From Paenibacillus guangzhouensis (GTDB taxonomy: Bacteria > Bacillota > Bacilli > Paenibacillales > Paenibacillaceae), in the NCBI RefSeq assembly GCF_009363075.1, contig NZ_CP045293.1, positions 1,116,001-1,180,000 on the forward strand: DNA of 64,000 nucleotides, written 5' to 3'. The notes beneath the pieces were generated by a model, which saw only the letters and a program-made list of their open reading frames with translations, was not told where the DNA came from and did no database searches. Of this stretch, positions 1 through 8,188 are shown in pieces. The translations under genes were made by a program, and so were the position numbers. Within the stretch, counting starts at the first letter, position 1, and the number at the start of each line of letters is the position of its first letter.

Positions 1-240
1 CAGCATGCCGAAATGCGTCTGCGCCAAAGAGGGATTCAAATGGGCCCAGAGCAGTTATCGAAGTTAGAGACAGCGATCGATAAGGCAGCGGCTAAAGGGG
101 CGAAGGAATCACTCGTTCTCTTGCCAGATACGGCTCTGATTGTGAACATTAAGAATCGAATGGTTGTAACGGCAATGGACCAATCATCCATGAAGGACCA
201 TGTGTTCACACAAATTGATAGTGCAATCGTTCTGACATAA
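1..240 (+). CDS. flagellar operon protein (TIGR02530-type), C-terminal part
   Basis: The reading frame is open from base 1, so the gene starts upstream of the window; an internal ATG at 13 is not its start. The first visible residues read Q-H-A-E-M-R-L-R-Q-R-G-I, which resembles the conserved 'HA..RL..RGI' stretch of the small flagellar operon proteins of family TIGR02530, found between flgD and flgE in Firmicutes. The end, 'VFTQIDSAIVLT', also fits that family. Its function is not firmly known; its position beside the hook gene suggests a hook-assembly role (inference). About 79 residues are visible. No signal peptide or membrane segment is present in the visible part. Confidence 0.75.
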   Translation, partial: QHAEMRLRQRGIQMGPEQLSKLETAIDKAAAKGAKESLVLLPDTALIVNIKNRMVVTAMDQSSMKDHVFTQIDSAIVLT

Positions 241-271
241 AGTGGGCTGGACCTAATCAGGAGGCCTAGGA

Positions 272-322
272 TTGCGGATCGACCGAAGCAATCTATGTAT
301 GACAAAGATACGATTAGAATGA
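272..322 (+). CDS. possible 16-codon leader ORF before flgE
   Basis: A full Shine-Dalgarno sequence AGGAGG at 259-264 is followed 7 nt later by a TTG (272). The frame runs 16 codons and stops with TGA at 320-322. That stop overlaps the GAGGAGG ribosome binding site (321-327) of flgE. The arrangement would allow translational coupling or a leader peptide. There is no homology evidence, so this may be a fortuitous AGGAGG; treat it as a candidate only. Confidence 0.25.
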   Translation: MRIDRSNLCMTKIRLE

Positions 323-337
323 GGAGGATATCTATTC

Positions 338-1159
338 ATGCTAAGATCGATGTATTCTGGAGTATCCGGTATGCGCGGATTTCAGACGAAACTTGATGTC
401 ATCGGTAACAACATTGCGAACGTGAATACGGTTGGATTTAAATCAGGCCGTGTCATGTTTAAAGATATTATGAGTCAAACGGTTGGCGGCGCATCTGCTC
501 CGAACGATGCAGGTCAAGGCGGTATCAACCCGAAACAAATCGGCCTTGGGGTAACCGTTGGTTCGATCGATACGATCCATCTTGGCGGAAGCGCGATGAC
601 AACGAACCAGCCGCTTGACCTCCGCATTGACGGCGATGGATTCTTTGCTGTTCAGCTTGGAGATGATCAAGAACAGCCATTTTTGACGCGTGCAGGTAAT
701 TTCCATATTGATGCGAATCGCAACATTGTGACAGGAGACGGGATGAGAGTCGTTGCATCCGGCGGTGGTCCGATTGAACCTTTAGAAGACACTGTTACAG
801 GACTTACGATAGCGCAAGATGGAACGCTGATGCTAGCGATGAATGACGGAACCATTCAACAAGGACCGAAGATTGGTATCGTTAAGGTTGTCAATCCAGA
901 GGGTCTTGAGAAAATCGGCGGGAACCTGTATCGCATGACAGCGAATGCGAATCCGGATGGTGCGCTCGAAGTTGTTGATGCGAACAGCACGGAAGCAGGA
1001 ACGGGTGCAATTATTTCAGGACAATTAGAAATGTCCAACGTTGAATTGACAGCTGAATTCACGGAGATGATCGTTGCGCAGCGCGGTTTCCAAGCTAACT
1101 CCCGGATCATCACAACTTCGGACGAAGTTCTGCAAGAGGTTGTTAACTTGAAACGATAA
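338..1159 (+). CDS. flgE: flagellar hook protein FlgE (B. subtilis type; often annotated flgG)
   Basis: This is the structural subunit of the extracellular hook that joins the basal body to the filament. The N-terminus 'MLRSMYSGVSGM' and 'VIGNNIANVNTVGFK' is the flagellar rod/hook N-terminal domain (about residues 1-35). The C-terminus 'MIVAQRGFQANSRIITTSDE' is the matching C-terminal coiled-coil motif (about 230-273), with a beta-rich variable domain between. At 273 residues it matches the short B. subtilis hook protein, which was earlier named FlgG; enterobacterial FlgE is longer. The start is fixed by GAGGAGG at 321-327. Position before flbD/swrD-fliL-fliM is as in B. subtilis. Confidence 0.9.
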   Translation: MLRSMYSGVSGMRGFQTKLDVIGNNIANVNTVGFKSGRVMFKDIMSQTVGGASAPNDAGQGGINPKQIGLGVTVGSIDTIHLGGSAMTTNQPLDLRIDGDGFFAVQLGDDQEQPFLTRAGNFHIDANRNIVTGDGMRVVASGGGPIEPLEDTVTGLTIAQDGTLMLAMNDGTIQQGPKIGIVKVVNPEGLEKIGGNLYRMTANANPDGALEVVDANSTEAGTGAIISGQLEMSNVELTAEFTEMIVAQRGFQANSRIITTSDEVLQEVVNLKR

Positions 1160-1177
1160 GTTCCTATGATTAAGTAA

Positions 1178-1198
1178 CGGAGGGGAGATTCCCCTCCG
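1178..1198 (+). promoter_or_regulatory. perfect hairpin between flgE and flbD
   Basis: CGGAGGGGA (1178-1186) pairs with TCCCCTCCG (1190-1198) around a 3-nt loop. It has no U tract, so it is unlikely to be an intrinsic terminator. It lies 20 nt before the flbD start, and its left arm imitates a Shine-Dalgarno sequence. It could be an RNA-processing or stability element at the 3' end of the hook message (inference). Confidence 0.55.
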
Positions 1199-1218
1199 CA
1201 TCTCACAGGAGGGTAGCC

Positions 1219-1443
1219 ATGATCTCACTTACGCGGTTCAACGGTTCCCAGGTATGGATTAACGCTTTACTTATAGAGAGTGTCGAAGAATCACCCGATA
1301 CATATATTACGCTCGTCACAGGTAAGAAAATCATCGTACTGGAGAAGTCAGCTGATATCATTCGTTTGATGAAAGATTACCTAAGCAGTATTGGTGTGCA
1401 AGGCGCGACCATCAAGTTTCAGCAAATGGAGGGACAATCATGA
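1219..1443 (+). CDS. swrD: FlbD/SwrD family flagellar protein
   Basis: A 74-residue protein of the FlbD family. 'MISLTRFNG' at the N-terminus and 'TLVTGKKIIVLEKSADII' in the middle are the typical pattern. In B. subtilis the homologue SwrD (YlzI) sits between flgE and fliL and is needed for full motor torque and swarming; that role is carried over by position and family. The start is supported by AGGAGGG upstream of 1219. Its stop overlaps the fliL start as ATGA, so the two are translationally coupled. Confidence 0.8.
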   Translation: MISLTRFNGSQVWINALLIESVEESPDTYITLVTGKKIIVLEKSADIIRLMKDYLSSIGVQGATIKFQQMEGQS

Positions 1444-1910
1444 AAAGAATGTTGCCATGGCTAATTACCGTCCTACTCGCCATCACATTAATTATTGTTG
1501 CAGCATTTCTCTTGTTCAATTACTGGTCTAAGGATGCGAACAGTTCGAAGGTAGACAGCGCCATTAGTCAGGTAGAGACAAAACAATTGACTGCGGATCA
1601 AATCGTTGAAGTGTCTTCTCAAATTACGGATATCAAGACGAACTTGGCTGATACAGGCTATGTCGTGATGATGGGCTTCTCTTTCCAACTTGATAGCAAG
1701 AAGACGAAAGAGGAATTCGATAAAATCAAAGATATCACTATTAAGCCGATTATCATTAAGACTTTGGCGGATATGCAGCCAACGGAGCTTAATGGTGCGA
1801 AAGGCAAAGATCAACTCTGTGCGAAGCTGACCAACCTAATCAACACTGCACTTCCTAATGGAAAGTTGATCAATATGGGGATTACTGATTTTATTATGAC
1901 GTCCATATAA
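1440..1910 (+). CDS. fliL: flagellar basal body-associated protein FliL
   Basis: FliL is an inner-membrane protein that surrounds the stator and supports motor output. A single hydrophobic segment at about residues 7-29 is followed by an extracellular domain ending in 'GKLINMGITDFIMTSI', typical of FliL C-termini. The length of 156 residues is usual. It overlaps flbD by ATGA and precedes fliM by 38 nt. Overall conservation is low, as is normal for FliL, so the call rests on topology, the C-terminus and synteny. Confidence 0.8.
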   Translation: MKRMLPWLITVLLAITLIIVAAFLLFNYWSKDANSSKVDSAISQVETKQLTADQIVEVSSQITDIKTNLADTGYVVMMGFSFQLDSKKTKEEFDKIKDITIKPIIIKTLADMQPTELNGAKGKDQLCAKLTNLINTALPNGKLINMGITDFIMTSI

Positions 1911-1948
1911 TTTGGCGATAGAATGATTCCTTTAAGGGGGTGAAACGA

Positions 1949-2947
1949 TTGGTTGATGTATTGTCACAAAATGAGATCGATGCCTTGCTTGCGGCGTTAT
2001 CTTCCGGCGAGATGGATGCAGAAGAACTGAAAAAGGAAGAATCGCAAAAGAAAATTAGATCTTACGATTTTAAGAGAGCAGTTCGTTTCTCCAAGGATCA
2101 CATTCGAAGTTTGACACGAATACACGAGAATTTCGCTCGGTATTTGACGACGTATTTCTCAGCACAATTACGTACATTTGTGCAAATCAATGTCGTGCAA
2201 GTCGAACAATTGCCGTATGACGAGTTTATCCGATCAATCCCAAAAATGACGATTTTGAACATTTTTGAGGCAGAGCCGCTAGAAGGTCGAATGGTTCTAG
2301 AAGTTCATCCTAACGTAGCATTTGCTATGGTTGATCGTTTACTTGGCGGCACCGGCGTAGCTCCTTCGAAGATCAGTGCGCTGACAGAGATCGAGACGAT
2401 GGTGATGGAACGGATTTTTAGCAGAGCCTTTGATAGTCTACAAGAAGCTTGGAAGACGGTCATCGACATTGCACCGAGACTAGAAGCACTTGAGACAAAC
2501 CCGCAATTTATGCAAATTGTTTCGCCGAACGAGACGATTGCCTTAATTTCGTTAAGCACCAAAATCGGCGATACGACAGGGATGATTAATCTATGTATCC
2601 CGCACGTCGTCATCGAGCCGATCATGTCTAGATTGTCGGTTCACCACTGGTTCGTCTCTCAGAAGAAATCGAGAGCTCCGGAAGAAGTCGAAGTGCTTCG
2701 TCAACGGGTGAACAAAGCGAAATTGCCGCTGATTGCTGAGCTTGGTAATTCACAGATATCCATACGCGAATTTTTAAGTTTATCGGTGGGTGATGTTATA
2801 ACGTTAGAGAAAAAAGTTGAAGAAGGCCTATCGATCCGCGTCGGAGAGAAATTGAAATTTCTTGGCAGTCCGGGTGTCGTTAAAGATCGCGTGGCGATTC
2901 AAATTGATGAAATTGTGAGCGAAGGGGTTGAAGAATTTGACGAGTAA
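1949..2947 (+). CDS. fliM: flagellar motor switch protein FliM
   Basis: FliM is the C-ring switch subunit; it binds CheY-P and sets rotation direction. Residues 9-14 are the CheY-P binding motif EIDALL, preceded by 'VLSQN'. A CheC-like middle domain (about 45-230) and a SpoA/FliN-like domain (about 250-320) follow. The frame opens at a GTG at 1940, but that codon lies inside the AAGGGGG ribosome binding site (1934-1940). The TTG at 1949, 8 nt downstream, is chosen, giving MVDVLSQNEIDALL and 332 residues. The 3' end overlaps fliY by 11 bases. Confidence 0.93.
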   Translation: MVDVLSQNEIDALLAALSSGEMDAEELKKEESQKKIRSYDFKRAVRFSKDHIRSLTRIHENFARYLTTYFSAQLRTFVQINVVQVEQLPYDEFIRSIPKMTILNIFEAEPLEGRMVLEVHPNVAFAMVDRLLGGTGVAPSKISALTEIETMVMERIFSRAFDSLQEAWKTVIDIAPRLEALETNPQFMQIVSPNETIALISLSTKIGDTTGMINLCIPHVVIEPIMSRLSVHHWFVSQKKSRAPEEVEVLRQRVNKAKLPLIAELGNSQISIREFLSLSVGDVITLEKKVEEGLSIRVGEKLKFLGSPGVVKDRVAIQIDEIVSEGVEEFDE

Positions 2948-4253
2948 AGACTATTTATCTCAAGAGGAAATTGATGCTCTATTGAATCAATCCTCCGCAT
3001 CATATACAGATGAGGGTTCGAAGTCTGAAATATCCATCAATGATTATTTAACCGCACTGGAACAAGATGCTCTGGGGGAAATTGGTAATATTACGTTTGG
3101 AAGTGCAGCCACTGCGCTGTCCACACTTCTTGGGAAAAAAGTCGACATTACGACCCCCCAAGTATCTATCATTTCACGCGAAAATTTCAGCAGTGAGTTC
3201 CCAAAACCGCATGTGGCTGTACATGTTACCTATGTTGATGGGTTTGAGGGTATCAATTCGCTGGTTATACATACGAGAGATGCACAAGTCATCGCGAATT
3301 TGATGCTTGGTGGAGATGGTCAGATTACGGAAGATGAAGAGCTGAACGATATCCATATTAGCGCTGTACAGGAAGCCATGAATCAAATGATGGGGTCCTC
3401 TGCAACGTCGATGTCGACGATCTTCAATCGGTTCGTCAATATCTCGCCTCCAGGGATTGATATTCTCAATATTGAGAGTGGCAGAGGAGTTCAGAAGCTG
3501 CCTACAGAAGATTATTTGGTGAAAGTATCGTTCCGCTTAATTATCGGCGATTTAATTGACTCGACAATTATGCAGTTACTTTCGATTTCTTTTGCCAAAG
3601 AATTAGTGGCATCGCTACTAGGTGAAGCAGCAGCTGAACCTGAAGCACCAGCGCCTACGCCGGTCGCCAATGAGTCTGTGGCTGCGAATGAGCAGGCAGC
3701 AGCTGCCATGCACATGAACCCGAATGCAGGATTCAGCGCAGTTGATCCTACGATTGGTTATGAGCCTACCAACGCACCGTCCATGCCATATGCAGAGCAG
3801 CAAGCGCAACAGCCTATGATGCATCAGCAGCCGATGTATGGCCAACCGATGTATGCACAGCCTCAAGCCTATCAACAGCACGGTTATGGCGCACCAATGG
3901 GGCAACCTTCGATGCTTGGAAATGGCGCGAATCGAAATGTGCAACAAGTTCAATTTGCTAGTTTTCAGAATACTCCTTATTTACAGACAGAGGAAACTAA
4001 TCTAAATTTATTATTAGACATTCCGCTGAAAGTGACTGTAGAATTAGGTAGAACCCAGAAGCAAATTAAGGAAATTCTCGAATTATCGCAAGGATCGATT
4101 ATTGAATTGGACAAGCTCGCAGGGGAACCTGTCGATATATTGGTGAACAACAAGTTAATTGCCAAAGGTGAAGTTGTCGTAATCGATGAGAATTTTGGGG
4201 TTCGTGTCACAGATATCGTAAGTCAATGGGATCGTATTCAAAAACTACAATAA
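2937..4253 (+). CDS. fliY: flagellar motor switch phosphatase FliY
   Basis: FliY is a C-ring protein that also dephosphorylates CheY-P, as known in B. subtilis. Residues 11-16 are an EIDALL CheY-P binding motif. Two CheC-type phosphatase motifs follow, one with E48 and N51 in 'LGEIGN' and one around 'VQEAMNQMMGSS'. The C-terminal about 90 residues are a FliN/SpoA domain ('IPLKVTVELGRT'). Between them lies a long linker rich in Met, Gln, Pro and Tyr (roughly residues 220-335). The TTG at 2937 is chosen over the TTG at 2928 because the GAAGGGG binding site abuts 2928. Confidence 0.92.
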   Translation: MTSKDYLSQEEIDALLNQSSASYTDEGSKSEISINDYLTALEQDALGEIGNITFGSAATALSTLLGKKVDITTPQVSIISRENFSSEFPKPHVAVHVTYVDGFEGINSLVIHTRDAQVIANLMLGGDGQITEDEELNDIHISAVQEAMNQMMGSSATSMSTIFNRFVNISPPGIDILNIESGRGVQKLPTEDYLVKVSFRLIIGDLIDSTIMQLLSISFAKELVASLLGEAAAEPEAPAPTPVANESVAANEQAAAAMHMNPNAGFSAVDPTIGYEPTNAPSMPYAEQQAQQPMMHQQPMYGQPMYAQPQAYQQHGYGAPMGQPSMLGNGANRNVQQVQFASFQNTPYLQTEETNLNLLLDIPLKVTVELGRTQKQIKEILELSQGSIIELDKLAGEPVDILVNNKLIAKGEVVVIDENFGVRVTDIVSQWDRIQKLQ

Positions 4254-4275
4254 GCACTAGGGAGGATTTTTTAAC

Positions 4276-4641
4276 ATGTCAAACCGTATTTTAGTCGTAG
4301 ATGACGCAGCTTTTATGAGAATGATGATTCGTGACATTCTGACGAAGAATGGGTATGAAGTTGTAGGGGAAGCACAAGATGGTGCTCAAGCGATCGAGAA
4401 GTTCAAAGAGTTCAAGCCGGACCTCGTAACCATGGATATTACGATGCCTGAGATGGATGGCATCTCTGCGTTGAAAGAAATCAAGAAATTGGATGGTTCC
4501 GCAAAAGTCATCATGTGTTCCGCGATGGGACAACAAGCGATGGTTATCGATGCGATTCAAGCGGGTGCCAAAGACTTTATCGTCAAACCATTCCAAGCGG
4601 ATCGTGTAATTGAAGCGATTAAGAAAACGTTAGGATCCTAA
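4276..4641 (+). CDS. cheY: chemotaxis response regulator CheY
   Basis: A single-domain receiver of 121 residues. The acidic pair D9-D10, the phosphoacceptor D54 in 'VTMDITMPEMDG', the switch residues 'CSA' and the lysine in 'IVKPF' are all present. CheA phosphorylates it. In B. subtilis CheY-P binds FliM and promotes counter-clockwise rotation, and FliY and CheC remove the phosphate. The gene sits directly between fliY and fliO as in B. subtilis, after a GGGAGGA binding site. Confidence 0.95.
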   Translation: MSNRILVVDDAAFMRMMIRDILTKNGYEVVGEAQDGAQAIEKFKEFKPDLVTMDITMPEMDGISALKEIKKLDGSAKVIMCSAMGQQAMVIDAIQAGAKDFIVKPFQADRVIEAIKKTLGS

Positions 4642-4646
4642 ATCGA

Positions 4647-5198
4647 ATGATTTCGTTCCTAGCCCTAGAATCAGACACAGGTAATAATTTGAGCTACTCA
4701 GGTGCGGTGATGAATATCATCTGGGTGCTCATCGTTCTCGTAATCATTATCTTTCTAATCGTGTTTGTCATTCGATTCCTAGGACAGAAGAACCGCAACT
4801 GGAGCCGAAACCAAGCGATTCGTACGCTTGGGGCGATCGGGCTTGCGCAGAACAAATCGATGCAAGTAGTAGAGATCGGGGATTCGATCTACATTATCGG
4901 TGTTGGCGAAGATATACGTCTCATCGATAAGGTGTCGGATCCTGATGAGGTTGCGGTTATTCTTGCTTCCTTTGAGCAGAATCAAACCAGACAAGGGCAA
5001 GATATCGCTCCCATTCTCTCGAACTTGATGAAGAAATTTCGTAAATCGGAGGATTCGGCGCCCCTCTCACAAGAGGAACTGAATACCTCCTTTCATGAAG
5101 TGTTCCAGAGCAAGTTAAACCGAGTGACAAGCCGGAAGCAGAAGGTAGAGGAATTGCTTCAGGACGAAAATAATTCAGATCGGTTGATGGACAAATGA
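4647..5198 (+). CDS. fliO: flagellar biosynthesis protein FliO (FliZ in B. subtilis)
   Basis: FliO assists assembly of the FliP ring of the flagellar type III export gate. One strong transmembrane segment lies at about residues 22-45, followed by a cytoplasmic FliO domain ('LGAIGLAQNKSMQVVEIGD', 'YIIGVGEDI'). B. subtilis FliZ is longer and starts with a signal sequence; here the extracellular part is only about 20 residues. The ribosome binding site is weak (AGGATC). The end overlaps fliP by ATGA. Confidence 0.8.
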   Translation: MISFLALESDTGNNLSYSGAVMNIIWVLIVLVIIIFLIVFVIRFLGQKNRNWSRNQAIRTLGAIGLAQNKSMQVVEIGDSIYIIGVGEDIRLIDKVSDPDEVAVILASFEQNQTRQGQDIAPILSNLMKKFRKSEDSAPLSQEELNTSFHEVFQSKLNRVTSRKQKVEELLQDENNSDRLMDK

Positions 5199-5953
5199 AC
5201 AAAAAAGTATTGGTATGCTTAACCGTTGTATTGTTCTTGGCATCGCTGATGGTAGTACAATCCGCTTTTGCGGCTGACCCCATTCCGAATATTAATTTCC
5301 AAATCGGGGATGGTGGGGACAAGCCAGGTACGAGTTCGTTGTCATTATTGCTAATTATCACGATTTTAAGTGTTGCGCCTGCGATATTGCTTCTTATGAC
5401 GAGCTTTACACGCATTGTCATCGTACTTGGGTTCGTACGAACCTCCCTTGGGACTCAGCAGATGCCTCCCAATCAAGTGTTAATAGGTCTAGCCTTATTC
5501 ATGACATTATTCGTCATGTCTCCTACCCTCTCAGATGTGAACAAAGTTGCTTTGCAGCCCTATTTGAATGGACAAATCTCACAGACGCAGGCTCTAGAAA
5601 AGGCCGCAGTTCCAATGAAGAAGTTCATGTTCAAACAGACGAGGGAGAAGGATTTATTACTATTCATGAAGTACACGAAGACAGAGAAACCGAAGAGTTA
5701 TGAAGACATTCCGATTTCTGTACTCGTGCCCGCATTTGCGATCAGTGAGCTCAAGACCGCGATGCAGATGGGTTTTATGATCTTTATCCCATTTCTAGTC
5801 ATTGATATGGTCGTCGCGAGTACGCTTATGGCCATGGGGATGATGATGCTTCCACCGGTCATGATCTCATTACCTTTCAAAATATTATTGTTTATACTGG
5901 TCGATGGTTGGTATCTCGTTGTGAAGTCATTGTTAACGAGCTTTGGCACATAA
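5195..5953 (+). CDS. fliP: flagellar type III export gate protein FliP
   Basis: FliP is a core subunit of the FliPQR export gate. A cleavable signal peptide is seen at residues 1-27 (ending 'SAFA'), followed by several membrane helices. The FliP/MopC signatures 'VIVLGFVRTSLGTQQMPPNQ' and 'FMIFIPFLVIDMVVAS' are clear. The length of 252 residues is usual. It starts inside the fliO stop (ATGA). Confidence 0.95.
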   Translation: MNKKVLVCLTVVLFLASLMVVQSAFAADPIPNINFQIGDGGDKPGTSSLSLLLIITILSVAPAILLLMTSFTRIVIVLGFVRTSLGTQQMPPNQVLIGLALFMTLFVMSPTLSDVNKVALQPYLNGQISQTQALEKAAVPMKKFMFKQTREKDLLLFMKYTKTEKPKSYEDIPISVLVPAFAISELKTAMQMGFMIFIPFLVIDMVVASTLMAMGMMMLPPVMISLPFKILLFILVDGWYLVVKSLLTSFGT

Positions 5954-5983
5954 CGGATCAGGACAGATAGAAGGAGGACGCAC

Positions 5984-6253
5984 ATGACCACGGATTTTAT
6001 TATCGGCCTTGCCGGTCAAGCCGTTTTCACGGTTTTGAAGGTTAGTGCTCCAATGCTTGTGCTAGGATTGCTGGTTGGACTTATAATTAGTATTTTTCAA
6101 GCGACGACTCAGATCCAAGAGCAGACACTTGCTTTTGTTCCTAAGATCGTTGCGGTAATGCTTGCCCTTCTCCTTTTTGGACCTTGGCTCTTAACAACCA
6201 TGATTGATTTCACGCACAATATTTTGGACAATTTAAATCAATTTATCGGGTAG
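5984..6253 (+). CDS. fliQ: flagellar type III export gate protein FliQ
   Basis: An 89-residue protein with two transmembrane helices. The FliQ pattern 'LKVSAPMLVLGLLVGLIISIFQATTQIQEQTLAFVPK' (given here only by its ends) spans residues 20-56. It forms the export gate with FliP and FliR. An AAGGAGG site 7 nt upstream fixes the ATG. The order fliP-fliQ-fliR is conserved. Confidence 0.95.
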   Translation: MTTDFIIGLAGQAVFTVLKVSAPMLVLGLLVGLIISIFQATTQIQEQTLAFVPKIVAVMLALLLFGPWLLTTMIDFTHNILDNLNQFIG

Positions 6254-6263
6254 GCGTGAGCGA

Positions 6264-7058
6264 ATGGATTTTATACAAGAGGCTCTCCCTGTTTTTTTGC
6301 TAATTTTTTGTCGGATTTCAGCGTTTTTTGTAATAGCGCCTGTCTTTTCATCACGAAATGTGCCGAATCAGTTTAAGATCGGTTTATCCTTTTTCGTCGC
6401 ATTGATTATTTACTTAAGTTATGGCTTAAGCCAACGGGTGCCATTCGATACCCACTACATATTGCTAGTTATGAGAGAAGTACTTGTTGGATTACTTATT
6501 GGTTATTGCGCGGTTTTGTTCATGGCGGTTATTAATACGGCGGCGAGTTTTATTGATATGCAGATTGGGTTCGCGATGGCGAATGTGATCGATCCGTTAT
6601 CTGGTCAATCCTCACCGATCATGGGGGGATTCAAATATGCCGTTGCCGTGCTGTTATTCCTGATCATGAACGGACACCATTATATGCTCGATGCGATGTT
6701 CAAGAGTTATGAATGGATCCCGTTATCCAATGCATTATTCCAGCGAATCTATGATGGGAGTGTCTCGACGTTCCTGATCACGACATTTTCGAACTCGTTC
6801 TTGCTTGCATTCCAGTTAGCGGCGCCGATCGTGGTTGCATTATTCTTAACCGATGTTGGGCTCGGATTCCTTGCTCGAACTGCACCGCAATTTAACGTGT
6901 TTGTCATTGGGATTCCACTCAAGATTATTGTGGGCTTGGCGATTCTATTGCTCGTCATTCCAGGACTTGCGTATTTGTTCCAACAGCTTTTCGCTACAAT
7001 GTTCGATTCAATGGAGCAATTAATTCAATTGATTGGTCGTACAGGTGCTGCAACGTGA
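6264..7058 (+). CDS. fliR: flagellar type III export gate protein FliR
   Basis: A polytopic membrane protein of 264 residues that completes the FliPQR gate. The N-terminal 'LLIFCRISAFFVIAPVFSSR' and the central 'MREVLVGLLIGY' are typical of FliR/SpaR. It starts 10 nt after fliQ with only a weak ribosome binding site, so coupling with fliQ is likely. It ends 17 nt before the chosen flhB start. Confidence 0.94.
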   Translation: MDFIQEALPVFLLIFCRISAFFVIAPVFSSRNVPNQFKIGLSFFVALIIYLSYGLSQRVPFDTHYILLVMREVLVGLLIGYCAVLFMAVINTAASFIDMQIGFAMANVIDPLSGQSSPIMGGFKYAVAVLLFLIMNGHHYMLDAMFKSYEWIPLSNALFQRIYDGSVSTFLITTFSNSFLLAFQLAAPIVVALFLTDVGLGFLARTAPQFNVFVIGIPLKIIVGLAILLLVIPGLAYLFQQLFATMFDSMEQLIQLIGRTGAAT

Positions 7059-7075
7059 GAAGGGGAGGGGTAACG

Positions 7076-8170
7076 GTGAACTTGCGGTATCAACTGGACC
7101 TTCAGCTTTTTTCTCAGGAGAAAACGGAGAAAGCAACACCGAAGAAACGGCAAGAATCTCGTCAAAAAGGTCAAGTTGCAAAAAGTCCGGACGTATCTGG
7201 TGCTTCCATCCTATTGGGCGCATTTATGTGTCTATTGATGCTTGGAGGTTTCTTTAAAGAACGATTAATGAATCTTTTCACAGATCCGCTGCTTCACCAT
7301 ATGAATATTTCGTTCACGCAAGAGACGATTTTACAATTTTTCGGGCAGATCGCTTTGAATATTCTCATCTTCATGGCACCTATATTCATCATTGCCATCG
7401 TGCTTGGTTTGGTTGTGAACTATTTACAAGTCGGGTTCTTATTTACAGGAGATCCGATTAAGATGAAGCTGAGCAAAATTAATCCGATCAGTGGGTTCAA
7501 GAACATTATCTCGATGCGATCGCTGGTAGAATTTATGAAGTCGATCCTCAAGCTGACGGTCATAGGACTATTGGTATATACATCCATTATCGGTCAGAAA
7601 GCAGAAATTTTGCAGCTCTCGCATCAATCGATTGAACATATTTTCACTTTTGCGGCGAAAGTAACACTTGGGCTCGGGATAAAGATTGCAGCTGTTTTGC
7701 TCGTTCTGGCAGGTCTTGATTATTTGTATCAACGCTATGAACATGAGAAGAGTCTTCGCATGTCCAAGCAAGATATTAAAGATGAATATAAGAAAATGGA
7801 AGGGGACCCGTTGATAAAAGGAAAGATTCGTGAGCGTCAACGCCGTATGGCTTTATCGCGAATGATGCAGGAAGTACCTAAGGCGGATGTGATTATTACG
7901 AATCCAACGCACTTTGCTGTTGCCATTAAATATGACGCGGCAATGATGCAAGCACCACAAATTATTGCAAAGGGGCAAGATTACGTCGCTTTAAAAATCA
8001 AAGAGTTAGCGAAAGAGCATAACATCGTTACGATGGAGAACAAACCGCTTGCGCGAGCACTCTTTGCGCGGACGGAGATCGGAGATTCCATCCCTGCAGA
8101 CCTCTTCCAAGCGGTAGCAGAAGTATTGGCCTATGTCTATAAGTTGAAAGGCAGAGTCAAATCTCGGTAG
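7076..8170 (+). CDS. flhB: flagellar export switch protein FlhB
   Basis: FlhB has four membrane helices and a cytoplasmic domain that cleaves itself and switches export from hook to filament substrates. The autocleavage motif NPTH is present in 'IITNPTHFAVAIKY'. The N-terminal 'LDLQLFSQEKTEKATPKKR' is also diagnostic. The frame extends back to a GTG at 7055, but the AGGGGAGGGG binding site (7061-7070) lies inside it, so GTG 7076 is used (364 residues). Confidence 0.94.
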   Translation: MNLRYQLDLQLFSQEKTEKATPKKRQESRQKGQVAKSPDVSGASILLGAFMCLLMLGGFFKERLMNLFTDPLLHHMNISFTQETILQFFGQIALNILIFMAPIFIIAIVLGLVVNYLQVGFLFTGDPIKMKLSKINPISGFKNIISMRSLVEFMKSILKLTVIGLLVYTSIIGQKAEILQLSHQSIEHIFTFAAKVTLGLGIKIAAVLLVLAGLDYLYQRYEHEKSLRMSKQDIKDEYKKMEGDPLIKGKIRERQRRMALSRMMQEVPKADVIITNPTHFAVAIKYDAAMMQAPQIIAKGQDYVALKIKELAKEHNIVTMENKPLARALFARTEIGDSIPADLFQAVAEVLAYVYKLKGRVKSR

Positions 8171-8188
8171 AAAGGGAGGTAGCGAATC

